A DNA stretch of 64,000 bases from Pseudoalteromonas phenolica (GCF_001444405.1 NZ_CP013187.1:2232001-2296000); one strand, 5' to 3'; positions 1 to 9,502 are shown, counted from the first letter of the stretch. Made by a program: numbers and translations. Notes: generated by a model from the sequence alone, not told the origin.

Positions 1-1095
1 GAGGGTAACTACAACGGTACAGAAGGCATTTCAGCACTACCATATAACGGTATGATTTTAGCTCACTCAAACGAATCTGAATGGCAAAGTTTTAAGAATA
101 ATAAAAACAATGAGGCGTTCTTAGATCGTGTCTACATTGTAAAAGTGCCGTATTGCTTGAGAGTATCCGAAGAGGTCAAAATTTATCAAAAGCTATTGGA
201 CAATAGTGAGCTGTCTGCTGCACCGTGTGCCCCTGGTACGCTCGAAACCCTCGCTAAGTTTGTTTCACTCTCAAGGTTACAAGAACCGGAGAATTCAAGT
301 ATTTATTCTAAAATGCGAGTGTATGATGGTGAAAGTTTAAAAGACACAGATCCAAAGGCCAAGTCTTATCAAGAGTATCGAGATTATGCTGGTGTCGATG
401 AAGGTATGACAGGCTTATCAACTCGCTTTGCTTTCAAAATTCTATCTCGAGTCTTCAATTTCGATCATGCTGAGGTTGCAGCCAACCCTGTTCACCTATT
501 CTACGTACTTGAACAGCAAATTGAACGTGAACAATTTAATGCCGAAGTGCAAGAGCGTTACCTCAGCCACTTAAAAGGCTACTTAATTCCTCAGTATGTA
601 GAGTTTATTGGCAAAGAATTGCAAACCGCTTACTTAGAATCTTACTCCGAATATGGTCAAAATATTTTTGATCGTTATGTCACTTATGCTGACTTCTGGA
701 TCCAAGATCAAGAATATCGTGACCCAGATACAGGCCAACTATTCGACAGGGCAGCTTTAAATGCTGAGCTTGAGAAAATAGAAAAACCTGCGGGCATTTC
801 TAATCCGAAAGACTTCAGAAACGAAATTGTTAACTTTGTTCTTCGTGCTAGAGCGCATCATAACGGTGAGAATCCAGTTTGGACTAGCTATGAAAAACTA
901 CGTACTGTCATAGAAAAGAAAATGTTCTCGAACACTGAAGATCTTCTACCTGTGATTTCATTCAACGCCAAAACGTCTGCTGAAGACCAGAAGAAACACG
1001 AAGACTTCGTAAATCGAATGGTTGAAAAAGGCTACACAGAAAAACAGGTTCGCCTGCTATCTGAATGGTATTTAAGAGTTAGGAAGTCTCAGTAA
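1..1095 (+). CDS. prkA: PrkA-family serine protein kinase (YeaG), C-terminal part
   Basis: The reading frame is open from base 1, so the ATG at 52 is internal and the gene begins outside the window. About 364 C-terminal residues are present, against roughly 640 in E. coli YeaG. The upstream codons read EGNYNGTEGISALPYNGM, in the conserved PrkA core, and the rest is the charged helical C-terminal domain. In the family the protein is an AAA-type Ser/Thr protein kinase induced by starvation and stress. The P-loop lies outside the window. The gene is followed by yeaH (25-bp gap) and spoVR, the usual three-gene operon, which strongly supports the call. Confidence 0.95.
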   Translation, partial: EGNYNGTEGISALPYNGMILAHSNESEWQSFKNNKNNEAFLDRVYIVKVPYCLRVSEEVKIYQKLLDNSELSAAPCAPGTLETLAKFVSLSRLQEPENSSIYSKMRVYDGESLKDTDPKAKSYQEYRDYAGVDEGMTGLSTRFAFKILSRVFNFDHAEVAANPVHLFYVLEQQIEREQFNAEVQERYLSHLKGYLIPQYVEFIGKELQTAYLESYSEYGQNIFDRYVTYADFWIQDQEYRDPDTGQLFDRAALNAELEKIEKPAGISNPKDFRNEIVNFVLRARAHHNGENPVWTSYEKLRTVIEKKMFSNTEDLLPVISFNAKTSAEDQKKHEDFVNRMVEKGYTEKQVRLLSEWYLRVRKSQ

Positions 1096-1120
1096 AGCTT
1101 GGGTTCTTGGAGGGTGATTT

Positions 1121-2407
1121 ATGGCACATTTTATAGACCGTCGCCTGAATGGGAAGAATAAAAGTACGTTGAATCGTCAGCGCTTTATCAGGCGGTATAA
1201 AAAACAGATAAAAGAAGCGGTATCAGATGCAATTAATAAAAGAAGTGTCACCGATATAAGTAGTGGTGAAAGCATTTCAATACCGCAAAGAGATATCAGT
1301 GAACCTGTATTTCATCAAGGTAAAGGGGGGGATCGCGATATGATCCATCCCGGAAATGACCAATTTAGTACTGGTGACAAGATACAACGTCCGCCTTCAG
1401 GTCAAGGGGGCGGCGGCGGCGAAGGTGAAGCAAGCGATCAGGGAGAAGGTCAAGATGATTTTGTTTTTTCAATATCGAAGGATGAGTACCTCGATCTGTT
1501 GTTCGAAGACTTAGAGCTTCCTAACCTTCAACAAAGTCAACTTGATAAATTAGTACAAATGAAAACCCACAGATCAGGGTTTTGTAATGACGGTATGCCA
1601 AGTAATCTTGATATCGTCCGCTCATTGCAGGGATCTTTAGCAAGAAGAGTAGCTATGTCTGCCGGGAAAAAGCGTAGACTTAAAGAAGTTGAGGATGAGC
1701 TTAAAGCATTAATGAATGAAAGCGTGCCTCCCGAACACCAGATCAATAATCTAAAGCTTGAAATAGAAGAGCTTAAGCGAAAGATAGCAGCGGTGCCTTT
1801 TATTGATAATTATGATTTGCGTTTTCGTAATTATGAAAAGCGCCCTCACCCAACAAGCAAAGCTGTTATGTTTTGTTTAATGGATGTATCTGGTTCTATG
1901 GATCAAGCGACTAAAGATATGGCAAAACGTTTTTACATCTTGCTCTATCAGTTTTTAACTCGAACTTATAAAGACATCGAAGTCGTTTATATTCGCCATC
2001 ATACTCAAGCTAAGGAAGTCGACGAGCAAGAGTTTTTTTATTCTCAAGAAACAGGTGGCACCATTGTATCTAGCGCACTCAAACTTATGGATGAAATAGT
2101 AAAAGAGCGTTATTCACAAGGTGATTGGAATATATACGCTGCACAAGCTTCAGATGGAGACAACTGGGCAGATGATTCTCCACATTGCACCGATATTTTA
2201 ACAAATAAACTACTTAAAACTGTACGGTATTACGCTTATATTGAAATAACAACACGCGCTCATCAAAGCTTATGGCGAGAATATCAGGGTATCGCGCAAA
2301 CGCATAGTAACTTTGCAATGCAGCATATTCGTAGTGTTGAAGATATATACCCAATATTTAGAGAGTTATTTAAAAAGAACCAAAAACAACACCAAGGCGC
2401 CGCTTAG
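1121..2407 (+). CDS. yeaH: YeaH/YhbH family protein (DUF444, VWA-like)
   Basis: 428 residues, matching the E. coli YeaH length. The N-terminus is basic (DRRLNGKNKSTLNRQRF) and a Gly-rich low-complexity stretch follows at about residues 90-110. The C-terminal half carries a von Willebrand A-like MIDAS motif, DVSGSMD, near residue 255. A strong Shine-Dalgarno (GGAGGG, 1109-1114) sits before the ATG. It is the middle gene of prkA-yeaH-spoVR. The three proteins are linked genetically in stress and stationary-phase responses, but the biochemical role of YeaH is not established. It is probably cytoplasmic, since no signal peptide is visible. Confidence 0.93.
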   Translation: MAHFIDRRLNGKNKSTLNRQRFIRRYKKQIKEAVSDAINKRSVTDISSGESISIPQRDISEPVFHQGKGGDRDMIHPGNDQFSTGDKIQRPPSGQGGGGGEGEASDQGEGQDDFVFSISKDEYLDLLFEDLELPNLQQSQLDKLVQMKTHRSGFCNDGMPSNLDIVRSLQGSLARRVAMSAGKKRRLKEVEDELKALMNESVPPEHQINNLKLEIEELKRKIAAVPFIDNYDLRFRNYEKRPHPTSKAVMFCLMDVSGSMDQATKDMAKRFYILLYQFLTRTYKDIEVVYIRHHTQAKEVDEQEFFYSQETGGTIVSSALKLMDEIVKERYSQGDWNIYAAQASDGDNWADDSPHCTDILTNKLLKTVRYYAYIEITTRAHQSLWREYQGIAQTHSNFAMQHIRSVEDIYPIFRELFKKNQKQHQGAA

Positions 2408-2422
2408 TCTTAAGGAGGGGTT

Positions 2423-3937
2423 ATGACATATAATCCGATCAACGATGGTCCTGATTGGACATTTGAATTACTTGAAGAATACCAAGCTGAAATTGCTCGA
2501 GTAGCGGAGTTTTATCGTTTAGACACGTATCCAAATCAAATTGAAGTTATCACTGCAGAACAGATGATGGATGCCTATTCTAGTGTAGGTATGCCTATTG
2601 GTTATAGTCACTGGTCGTATGGCAAAAAGTTTATTCAAACTGAACAAAATTATCGCCGTGGCCAAATGGGTTTAGCATACGAAATTGTAATAAATTCAAA
2701 CCCTTGCATCGCTTATTTGATGGAAGAGAATACCCTGCCCATGCAAGCGCTGGTAATGGCACATGCATGCTACGGACATAACTCGTTTTTCAAAGGCAAC
2801 TACTTATTTAAGACTTGGACCGATGCATCTTCTATCATAGATTACTTACTATTCGCCAAAAACTATATTTCTGAGTGTGAACAGAAATATGGTATTGATG
2901 AAGTCGAAAACCTTATAGACTCTTGCCATGCGCTGATGAACTATGGTGTCGATAGATATAAACGACCCCAACAAATTTCAATGTATGAAGAACAGAAGCG
3001 CCAAAAGGAGCGAGAAGACTATTTACAATCTCAAGTGAATGAGCTTTGGCGAACTATTCCAAAGAACCAGCAAGAAGAAGCTGTAAATCAGGCTCGCTTT
3101 CCATCTGAGCCTCAAGAAAATATTTTATATTTTATTGAGAAAAACGCACCACTATTGGAATCATGGCAGCGAGAAGTGATTAGGATCGTACGTAAAATTT
3201 CGCAGTATTTCTATCCACAAAAACAAACCCAAGTCATGAACGAAGGTTGGGCTACATTCTGGCATTACACTATTCTGAATCACCTCTATGATGAAGGAAA
3301 ACTATCAGATGCATTTATGTTAGAATTTCTTCAAAGCCATACGAACGTTGTATTTCAGCCACCTTACAATAGTAAATTCTATTCTGGCATAAACCCATAT
3401 GCGCTTGGTTTTAATATGATGACAGATATCAGACGTATCTGCGAAAACCCAACCGAAGAGGATAAGCGTTGGTTTCCTGAATTTGCGGGCGCTGACTGGC
3501 TTGATACATTGCATTTCGCCATGCAAAATTTCAAAGATGAAAGTTTTATTAGTCAGTTTTTATCCCCAAAACTAATTAGAGACTTCAAACTCTTCACCAT
3601 TATCGATAAACAAAAGGCGCCACATTTAGAAGTCGGTGCTATCCATAATGAAGAAGGCTACCAAAAAGTACGCTCAGCACTCTCAGCGCAGTATAACTTA
3701 AGCAATCATGAACCTAACATACAAGTCTATAATGTAGATGTAAGAGGAGATCGGTCGTTAACCCTTCGATATGTGCCTCAAAATGGCATCCCGCTTCATG
3801 ACTCTAAAGCAGAAGTAATAAAGCATCTTTATCGGCTTTGGGGTTTTACCGTTCGACTTGAACAAGTTAATGAGGCTGGTATCGTTGATACTATTGCTCA
3901 ATGCCCTAAAGAAGAAGATACAAAAAAAGTAAGCTGA
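2423..3937 (+). CDS. spoVR: SpoVR family protein (YcgB)
   Basis: 504 residues, close to E. coli YcgB (510). Typical SpoVR features are present: a tryptophan-rich N-terminus (GPDWTFELLEEYQ), the conserved HACYGHNSFFKGNYLF region near residue 115, and the central NEGWATFWHYTI motif near residue 273. The start has a very strong ribosome site (AAGGAGGGG). It lies 15 bp after yeaH as the last gene of the operon. A bidirectional terminator overlaps its stop codon. The molecular function is unknown; Bacillus SpoVR affects spore cortex, while in Proteobacteria the family belongs to the PrkA stress module. Confidence 0.94.
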   Translation: MTYNPINDGPDWTFELLEEYQAEIARVAEFYRLDTYPNQIEVITAEQMMDAYSSVGMPIGYSHWSYGKKFIQTEQNYRRGQMGLAYEIVINSNPCIAYLMEENTLPMQALVMAHACYGHNSFFKGNYLFKTWTDASSIIDYLLFAKNYISECEQKYGIDEVENLIDSCHALMNYGVDRYKRPQQISMYEEQKRQKEREDYLQSQVNELWRTIPKNQQEEAVNQARFPSEPQENILYFIEKNAPLLESWQREVIRIVRKISQYFYPQKQTQVMNEGWATFWHYTILNHLYDEGKLSDAFMLEFLQSHTNVVFQPPYNSKFYSGINPYALGFNMMTDIRRICENPTEEDKRWFPEFAGADWLDTLHFAMQNFKDESFISQFLSPKLIRDFKLFTIIDKQKAPHLEVGAIHNEEGYQKVRSALSAQYNLSNHEPNIQVYNVDVRGDRSLTLRYVPQNGIPLHDSKAEVIKHLYRLWGFTVRLEQVNEAGIVDTIAQCPKEEDTKKVS

Positions 3938-3953
3938 AACTAATCAGCTTACT
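3928..3953. terminator. Bidirectional terminator between spoVR and the PAS-GGDEF gene
   Basis: Ten-bp perfect stem (AGTAAGCTGA / TCAGCTTACT) with a 6-nt loop. On the minus strand a run of seven T follows the stem, ideal for the minus-strand signalling operon. On the plus strand only a weak T-rich tail follows. The hairpin covers the last codons and stop of spoVR and the last codons of the convergent gene. Confidence 0.75.
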
Positions 3954-4920
3954 CTTTCATTTCCTGACTATAACAAGCAACGCGATTACGGCCTGTTTCT
4001 TTTGCATGGTATAACGCAGTATCAGCGGCTTCAATCCACTCTTCATGCTTTTGGAATTCACTTGAGAAGGTGGCGACACCGATACTCACTGTTACATTAA
4101 TTACTTTATCATCATAAAAAATAGATGACTTCTCAATAAGTGACCTTAATCTGTCTGCGAAAACAACAGCCCCCTCTTGAGGTGTATCGACTAGGGTGAC
4201 AGCAAATTCTTCACCACCATAACGACCAGCAGTATCAGACTCCCTTAGGGTTTTCTTCAGTAAGTCAGAGATATGCCTAATTGCTTCATCTCCACCACCG
4301 TGACCATACTCGTCATTAATCTTCTTAAAAAAGTCTATATCAAACATTAACAGACTACTTACACCTTGGCTTCTTTGTAATCGTAAGTACTCTTTTTTAA
4401 GCTGATCTTCCCAGAATCCCCTGTTTGAAAGCTTGGTTAAACTATCTGTACGGCTCATTTTCTCTAGTTGACGATTAGCTAATTCTAGGTCTTGTTTGTT
4501 AACTGCTTCATCAGTTACGTCATAAATAATCAAACAAATATGACTTACTTCACCAGTGAGAGTCGTCAAAGGAATAATCGTAGAATTCTGATACATATAA
4601 TCAGCTTTACCGGTGATTGGACGATAGTTTTTGAATTTGAAGATGTATGGTTGTTGCTCCCAAATCGTAAAAGAACGGTTCTTTAGCACAAAAACTGGTT
4701 CTGTTTTACTTCTAAACCACTTTTCATCTAAACTCGGAAACAAGTCAAAAATGTCTTTATCTTTAACCGCACTGGGTAGCAGCCCTGAATGGTTTTCCAT
4801 AAAACCATTCCACACACAGACTTGATAATTTCTATCTAACACAACTAGACCTACGTCAACGGTGTTAAACATATCCATCAGCCAGTGAACTTCATTCATG
4901 TCAAAATCTGCAGCAGGCAT
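3949..4920 (-). CDS. PAS-GGDEF diguanylate cyclase
   Basis: 323 residues, no signal peptide or membrane segment, so cytoplasmic. Residues about 8-140 look like a PAS sensor domain (VGLVVLDRNYQVCVWNGF). Residues about 155-320 form a GGDEF domain with an intact catalytic motif GGEEF (235-239) and an RxxD inhibitory site (RESD, 226-229) at the usual five-residue spacing. The conserved DxDFFKKxND motif is also present (194-203). It should make c-di-GMP from GTP with product inhibition. The start lies 4 bp after the stop of the upstream receiver-CheC gene, so the two are almost certainly co-transcribed and probably work together. Confidence 0.92.
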   Translation of the reverse strand: MPAADFDMNEVHWLMDMFNTVDVGLVVLDRNYQVCVWNGFMENHSGLLPSAVKDKDIFDLFPSLDEKWFRSKTEPVFVLKNRSFTIWEQQPYIFKFKNYRPITGKADYMYQNSTIIPLTTLTGEVSHICLIIYDVTDEAVNKQDLELANRQLEKMSRTDSLTKLSNRGFWEDQLKKEYLRLQRSQGVSSLLMFDIDFFKKINDEYGHGGGDEAIRHISDLLKKTLRESDTAGRYGGEEFAVTLVDTPQEGAVVFADRLRSLIEKSSIFYDDKVINVTVSIGVATFSSEFQKHEEWIEAADTALYHAKETGRNRVACYSQEMKE

Positions 4921-4924
4921 ATGA

Positions 4925-5929
4925 TTATTCTTCTAGTAAGTAAGCAACTTTGTATTTGAGGGTTTTGATAGAATCCTCAGTGAATAACAGCATTAGGTCA
5001 CACTTAATATCATGATCTTCAATACCATAACTAATTTCAATCGCTAATGTTCTTTGCCAGCGACCTTTATTAGCTTTTACCAGGTCTGCTACCTCACAGT
5101 GTTGACCCAACACAACAGGATGGCCCTGACTAAATGGCATATCTAGTTGACGTGATAACCCTGATAAAATAGCACCAATCAATATATTGCTGATATCCAT
5201 CAGCAGCTCTAACTCAACTTTATTATTTAACTCACCAGAGTAATTCATTAATGAGGCAATTTCTTTAAAGCTAGAGTCATTTAATAGTAATAAAGCTTCA
5301 CCTGAAACGCCGCCGCCGATGAACCCCTGACACACACCAGAAGTCGATGCATTAGCATCAATAGCTTGCAGTGCCATATGAAGTTCGCTTACTTCTAGCA
5401 CATTGACATTTGGTATAGGCAGCTCAACAAAGACATTTAGCAGCCTTGCGAGTAAATCGCCCGCCTGACCCATAGCTACGTTTGTTAACTCTTGATAAAT
5501 GTCACGTAACTCAGAATCAACTTGCTCACCTAGTTTATGGACTAGGCTCTCACGAATTGCTCTGTCTCGGATTCCGTGTTGTTCAATGATTTCAATTAAT
5601 TTTTCTTTATCACAAGGCTTGCGAATAAAATCAATTGCACCAAGAGACATGACACGCTCATGCGCGTTAGGTTGAATATCTCCAGACACTACCACTGTCA
5701 AAACATTTAATTGCTGCTCATTGATAGCCTGCAGTACTTCGTATCCATCCATGTGTGGCATATTGAGATCTAAGAAAAGTATTTCTGGAGAGAATTGTTT
5801 GATCTTCTCAAGGCAATCTAAGCCGTGTTCTGCAAATTCAACCTTGATATCCCAGTCTTCTGGCAACGAACGGGCTAATTGCCTACGCGCAAGTTTGGAA
5901 TCATCACAAATTAATACCAATGTTGACAT
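4925..5929 (-). CDS. Response regulator with C-terminal CheC/CheX-like domain
   Basis: 334 residues from ATG 5929, chosen because it has an AGAGAG ribosome site and gives a normal receiver N-terminus (MSTLVLICDDSK). A longer frame to 6010 lacks support. Receiver domain 1-120: acidic pair D9/D10, phospho-acceptor D54, K104. Residues 130-330 form a CheC/CheX-type domain with two phosphatase-like helices, DxxxExxNxxxG at 143-154 (E147, N150) and ExxxDxxNxxxG at 241-252 (D245, N248). By analogy it may dephosphorylate its own receiver or a partner. It is the first gene of an operon with a PAS-GGDEF cyclase. No cognate kinase is adjacent. Confidence 0.85.
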   Translation of the reverse strand: MSTLVLICDDSKLARRQLARSLPEDWDIKVEFAEHGLDCLEKIKQFSPEILFLDLNMPHMDGYEVLQAINEQQLNVLTVVVSGDIQPNAHERVMSLGAIDFIRKPCDKEKLIEIIEQHGIRDRAIRESLVHKLGEQVDSELRDIYQELTNVAMGQAGDLLARLLNVFVELPIPNVNVLEVSELHMALQAIDANASTSGVCQGFIGGGVSGEALLLLNDSSFKEIASLMNYSGELNNKVELELLMDISNILIGAILSGLSRQLDMPFSQGHPVVLGQHCEVADLVKANKGRWQRTLAIEISYGIEDHDIKCDLMLLFTEDSIKTLKYKVAYLLEE

Positions 5930-6076
5930 AAAAGCTCTCTTCACTGTTGAACTACAAATTACCGTAATTCTCTTTTGATTATAATTATTTGAAGTGCAGA
6001 ACGATTGCAAATGTTAATAAATTTGGCTTAGATTTACAACGCAATTATTCTAAGTAACAAATCATCTAATTATAAG

Positions 6077-6082
6077 TATAAT
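6077..6082 (+). promoter_or_regulatory. Putative -10 element upstream of tpx
   Basis: A perfect TATAAT lies 41 bp before the tpx ATG, in the AT-rich divergent interval shared with the receiver-CheC gene. No convincing -35 hexamer is seen at 16-18 bp. The tpx ribosome site (AAGGA) is a few bases before its ATG. Confidence 0.4.
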
Positions 6083-6122
6083 ACAGTTAAAACAATTAAG
6101 TTAACCCAATAAGGAATACTTT

Positions 6123-6740
6123 ATGCTGAAAAAAATCATACTAGCATTGAGTTTAGCTTCATCAGCAACTCTTGCACTGGAAATTGAAGAGAATAAAGTC
6201 GATAAAGGCAAAGTATTTGCACAAGGTAAAGAAGTTACTTTATTGGGCAATGGTGTAACAATTGGTCAACAGGCGCCAAATTTTAAAGTCGTCGACGCTC
6301 AATTCAAGCCTGTTTCATTAACTGAATTTTCTGGTAAAGCTGTATTACTAAGCATAGTACCTAGCCTTGATACAGGTGTTTGTAGCCTGCAGACAAAGTT
6401 CTTCAACCAAGAAGTTGCTGACAAATTTCCAGACATTGCAATGCTTACTATCAGCGCAGATTTACCTTTTGCACAGAAGCGGTTTTGTGCAGTTGAGGGA
6501 ATAGATAAAATTCAAACGCTGTCAGACTCTGTTTGGCGAGATTTCGGTAAACAATATGGACTTTATATAAAAGATATGGGGCTTTTAAGTCGTGCTATCT
6601 TGGTGTTAGACAAGGAGCATAAAATTACATACAAGCAGCTTGTATCAAACCTAGCCACAGAACCAAATTATGAAGAGGCAATTGCCCATCTAAATGAGTT
6701 ATCAAGCGTAAAGAATAAGCCTCATTCTGAGGAAAAATGA
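6123..6740 (+). CDS. tpx: Thiol peroxidase Tpx with an N-terminal signal peptide
   Basis: 205 residues, about 37 more than cytoplasmic E. coli Tpx. The extra N-terminus is a Sec signal peptide (MLKKIILALSLASSATLA) with likely cleavage after TLA. The mature part is a normal atypical 2-Cys peroxiredoxin: peroxidatic Cys in PSLDTGVCS and resolving Cys in RFCAVEGI. It should reduce lipid or hydrogen peroxides using thioredoxin-like donors, here probably in the periplasm. It is monocistronic, between a divergent promoter region and a terminator. Confidence 0.92.
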   Translation: MLKKIILALSLASSATLALEIEENKVDKGKVFAQGKEVTLLGNGVTIGQQAPNFKVVDAQFKPVSLTEFSGKAVLLSIVPSLDTGVCSLQTKFFNQEVADKFPDIAMLTISADLPFAQKRFCAVEGIDKIQTLSDSVWRDFGKQYGLYIKDMGLLSRAILVLDKEHKITYKQLVSNLATEPNYEEAIAHLNELSSVKNKPHSEEK

Positions 6741-6752
6741 AGTAAAAATAAA

Positions 6753-6778
6753 AAAGCCGCTATTGCGGCTTTTCTTTT
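6753..6778. terminator. Terminator between tpx and adk
   Basis: Stem AAAAGCCGC / GCGGCTTTT with TATT loop, followed by a T-rich tail on the plus strand and preceded by an A-run. It can therefore terminate both tpx and the convergent adk. Confidence 0.85.
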
Positions 6779-6793
6779 AGGTTAAAAACTAAA

Positions 6794-7438
6794 TTAACCT
6801 AGTAATTCACCTAGCTGAGCGCTTACCGCTTCTACAGCCTGTGTACCATCTAAACGGTGGTACTGAGTATTGCCCTGCTCTGCTTCTGCTTGGTAATAAT
6901 CAACTAGTGGCTTAGTTTGGTCGTGGTAGATACCTAAACGCTTACGCACTGTTTCTTCAACGTCATCATCACGAATGATAAGGTCTTCACCTGTTACGTC
7001 ATCTTTACCTTCCACTTTAGGTGGGTTGTAAACTACATGGTAAACACGACCAGATCCAGGGTGTACACGGCGGCCGCCCATACGCTCAACGATGATCTCA
7101 TCAGCAACATCAAATTCAATAACGTGATCAATCGCAATGCCATTCTCTTTCATTGCATCAGCTTGCGGGATCGTACGTGGGAAACCATCTAATAAGAAAC
7201 CATTTTCGCAATCTGCTTTTGCAATACGCTCTTTAACTAGGCCAATGATGATTTCATCAGAAACTAGCTGACCTGCGTCCATTACTTTCTTTGCTTCAAG
7301 ACCCAGAGGCGTGCCCTCTTTGATTGCAGCACGTAGCATATCACCAGTTGAAATTTGCGGGATACCGTATTTGTCCATTAAAAATTGAGCTTGAGTGCCT
7401 TTACCTGCACCCGGCGCGCCTAGAAGGATGATGCGCAT
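6794..7438 (-). CDS. adk: Adenylate kinase
   Basis: 214 residues, identical in length to E. coli Adk. P-loop GAPGAGKGTQ at residues 7-16, NMP-binding region with STGDMLRAA, DGFPRTIPQA motif, and a long LID domain (GRRVHPGSGRVYH), so it is the long bacterial form. It catalyses ATP + AMP to 2 ADP in the cytoplasm. It lies downstream of htpG, the common gammaproteobacterial order, although a terminator separates the two. Confidence 0.98.
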   Translation of the reverse strand: MRIILLGAPGAGKGTQAQFLMDKYGIPQISTGDMLRAAIKEGTPLGLEAKKVMDAGQLVSDEIIIGLVKERIAKADCENGFLLDGFPRTIPQADAMKENGIAIDHVIEFDVADEIIVERMGGRRVHPGSGRVYHVVYNPPKVEGKDDVTGEDLIIRDDDVEETVRKRLGIYHDQTKPLVDYYQAEAEQGNTQYHRLDGTQAVEAVSAQLGELLG

Positions 7439-7540
7439 AGTGTGTTCCTCTTATTCGGGAGTTTATTTGAAGTTGATGGGATTTTTTCACAAGCTGCATG
7501 TTATCTCAAGCAACTTATACTAATTGCTGATTAACTAAAC

Positions 7541-7568
7541 AAAAAAAGGCCAAAGTAAAACTTTGGCC
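7541..7568 (-). terminator. htpG terminator
   Basis: Nine-bp perfect stem GGCCAAAGT / ACTTTGGCC with a 3-nt loop. On the minus strand a run of seven T follows directly. It lies 20 bp after the htpG stop. Confidence 0.9.
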
Positions 7569-7588
7569 TCTTCAAATCAAAGATGCTT

Positions 7589-9502
7589 TTACTTGCTTAA
7601 ATCAAGCATTAGCTTGTTAAGTTTAGCTACGAATGCAGCTGGGTCTTTTAAGCTACCACGCTCTGCTAGTAGCGCTTGGTCTAATAAAACATCAGACCAC
7701 TGAGCAAATTTATCTTCATCTTGTTCAACGTTTAAATGTTTCACAAGTTGGTGCTCAGGGTTTAACTCGAATATAGGCTTTGCTTCTGGCACAGCTTGGC
7801 CTACTGATTCCATCAGTTTTTGCATTTGCGAACTCATGTCGTTGTCATCAACAACTACACACGCCGGAGAATCAGTCAAACGGTGGGTGAATCGTACTTC
7901 TTTCACTTTATCACCTAATACTGTTTGAATGCGTTCTACTAAGCCTTCAACTTCTTTTTCGCTTTCTTCTTGCGCTTTCTTTGTTTCTTCGTCGTCTAAA
8001 TCACCCAGATCTAAATCACCACGTGTAATTGACGCAAATTGCTTTTCATTGAATTCTGTAAGATGACTCATCATCCACTCATCAACGCGATCAGCCATCA
8101 GTAATACTTCAATGCCTTTCTTGCGGAAGATTTCTAAGTGAGGTGAACTTTTAGCCGCTTCAAAGCTATCTGCAACAACATAGTAAATTTTATCTTGGCC
8201 ATCTTTCATGCGCTCAATATATTGTTCTAAAGACACATTTTCCGTGCTTTCGTCAGTATGCGTTGAGCTGAAACGAAGTAGTTTCGCGATAGCTTCTTTA
8301 TTAGAAATATCTTCAGCAGGGCCTTCTTTTAATACCTTACCGAATTCATTCCAAAATGTTTGATACTCTTCTGGCTTGTTCTTACCCATGCGGTCAAGCA
8401 TCTTAAGAACTCGAGATGTACAACCTTTTCGGATCGCTTGGGTGATCTTATTATCTTGTAGAATTTCACGAGATACGTTTAACGGTAAATCGTTTGAATC
8501 TAAAAGACCTTTTACAAAACGCAGGTAGCTTGGCATAAACTGCTCTGCATCATCCATAATGAATACGCGTTGCACGTAAAGCTTCAAGCCACTTTGACGG
8601 TCACGGTTCCACAAATCGAATGGTGCTTTTTTAGGAATATAAAGTAGGCTCGTATACTCAGTCTTACCTTCTACTTTATTATGCGCCCAAGTGAGAGGTT
8701 CTTCCCAGTCATGGCCTACATGCTTATAAAACTCTTTGTATTCTTCGTCAGAAACTTCTGATTTATCACGCGTCCAAAGTGCTGTAGCACGGTTAATTGC
8801 TTCCCACTCGCCTGGTTGCGCCGGAATTTTCTCACCGTCTGGACCTTCAGACTCTTCAACCGGTTGCTTATACATTTCAACAGGAATTGAAATATGATCT
8901 GAATATTTAGTCACAATGCTACGTAAGCGGTACTCTTCTAGAAACTCACCTTCGTCTTCGCGTAAGTGAAGAATAATGTCTGTACCACGTGATGCTTTTT
9001 CAACTTCAGCAAGGGTAAACTCACCTTCGCCTTTTGAATGCCATTCAACGGCCTTTTCTTCGCCAGCTTTGCGTGTTACGACCGTTACTGCATCAGCAAC
9101 AATAAATGCAGAATAAAAACCAACACCAAATTGTCCAATTAATTGTGAATCTTTAGCTTGGTCACCAGACAAGTTTTGGAAAAACTCTGCTGTACCAGAC
9201 TTAGCAATTGTACCCAATGAGTTGATCACTTCTTCGCGGGTCATACCGATGCCGTTATCTGAGATAGTCACAGTTTTTGCATCTTTGTCTGCACTAATAC
9301 GAACGCGTAAGTTTGCATCTCCCGCATATAGGTCACCATTTTGCAGCGCTAAAAAGCGAAGTTTGTCAGCTGCATCCGATGCGTTTGAAACCAATTCACG
9401 TAAAAAGATCTCTTTATTTGAATATAAAGAGTGGATCATTAGGTTTAGTAATTGTTTGACTTCTGTTTGAAAGCCTAATGTTTCTTTTTGAGCTGTGGTC
9501 AT
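7589..9502 (-). CDS. htpG: Molecular chaperone HtpG (bacterial Hsp90)
   Basis: 637 residues, normal for full-length HtpG. The N-terminal GHKL ATPase domain has FLRELVSNASDA, the DNGIGM motif and GQFGVGFYSAF. The middle domain has SREILQ and the C-terminal dimerisation domain is complete. It acts as a cytosolic ATP-dependent chaperone for stress-labile client proteins. It is a single-gene unit, with a terminator downstream and a hairpin region upstream before perM. Confidence 0.98.
   Translation of the reverse strand: MTTAQKETLGFQTEVKQLLNLMIHSLYSNKEIFLRELVSNASDAADKLRFLALQNGDLYAGDANLRVRISADKDAKTVTISDNGIGMTREEVINSLGTIAKSGTAEFFQNLSGDQAKDSQLIGQFGVGFYSAFIVADAVTVVTRKAGEEKAVEWHSKGEGEFTLAEVEKASRGTDIILHLREDEGEFLEEYRLRSIVTKYSDHISIPVEMYKQPVEESEGPDGEKIPAQPGEWEAINRATALWTRDKSEVSDEEYKEFYKHVGHDWEEPLTWAHNKVEGKTEYTSLLYIPKKAPFDLWNRDRQSGLKLYVQRVFIMDDAEQFMPSYLRFVKGLLDSNDLPLNVSREILQDNKITQAIRKGCTSRVLKMLDRMGKNKPEEYQTFWNEFGKVLKEGPAEDISNKEAIAKLLRFSSTHTDESTENVSLEQYIERMKDGQDKIYYVVADSFEAAKSSPHLEIFRKKGIEVLLMADRVDEWMMSHLTEFNEKQFASITRGDLDLGDLDDEETKKAQEESEKEVEGLVERIQTVLGDKVKEVRFTHRLTDSPACVVVDDNDMSSQMQKLMESVGQAVPEAKPIFELNPEHQLVKHLNVEQDEDKFAQWSDVLLDQALLAERGSLKDPAAFVAKLNKLMLDLSK

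Noticed and set aside
52..1095. PrkA starting at ATG 52
   Set aside because: The frame is open upstream with conserved PrkA sequence, so the ATG is internal.
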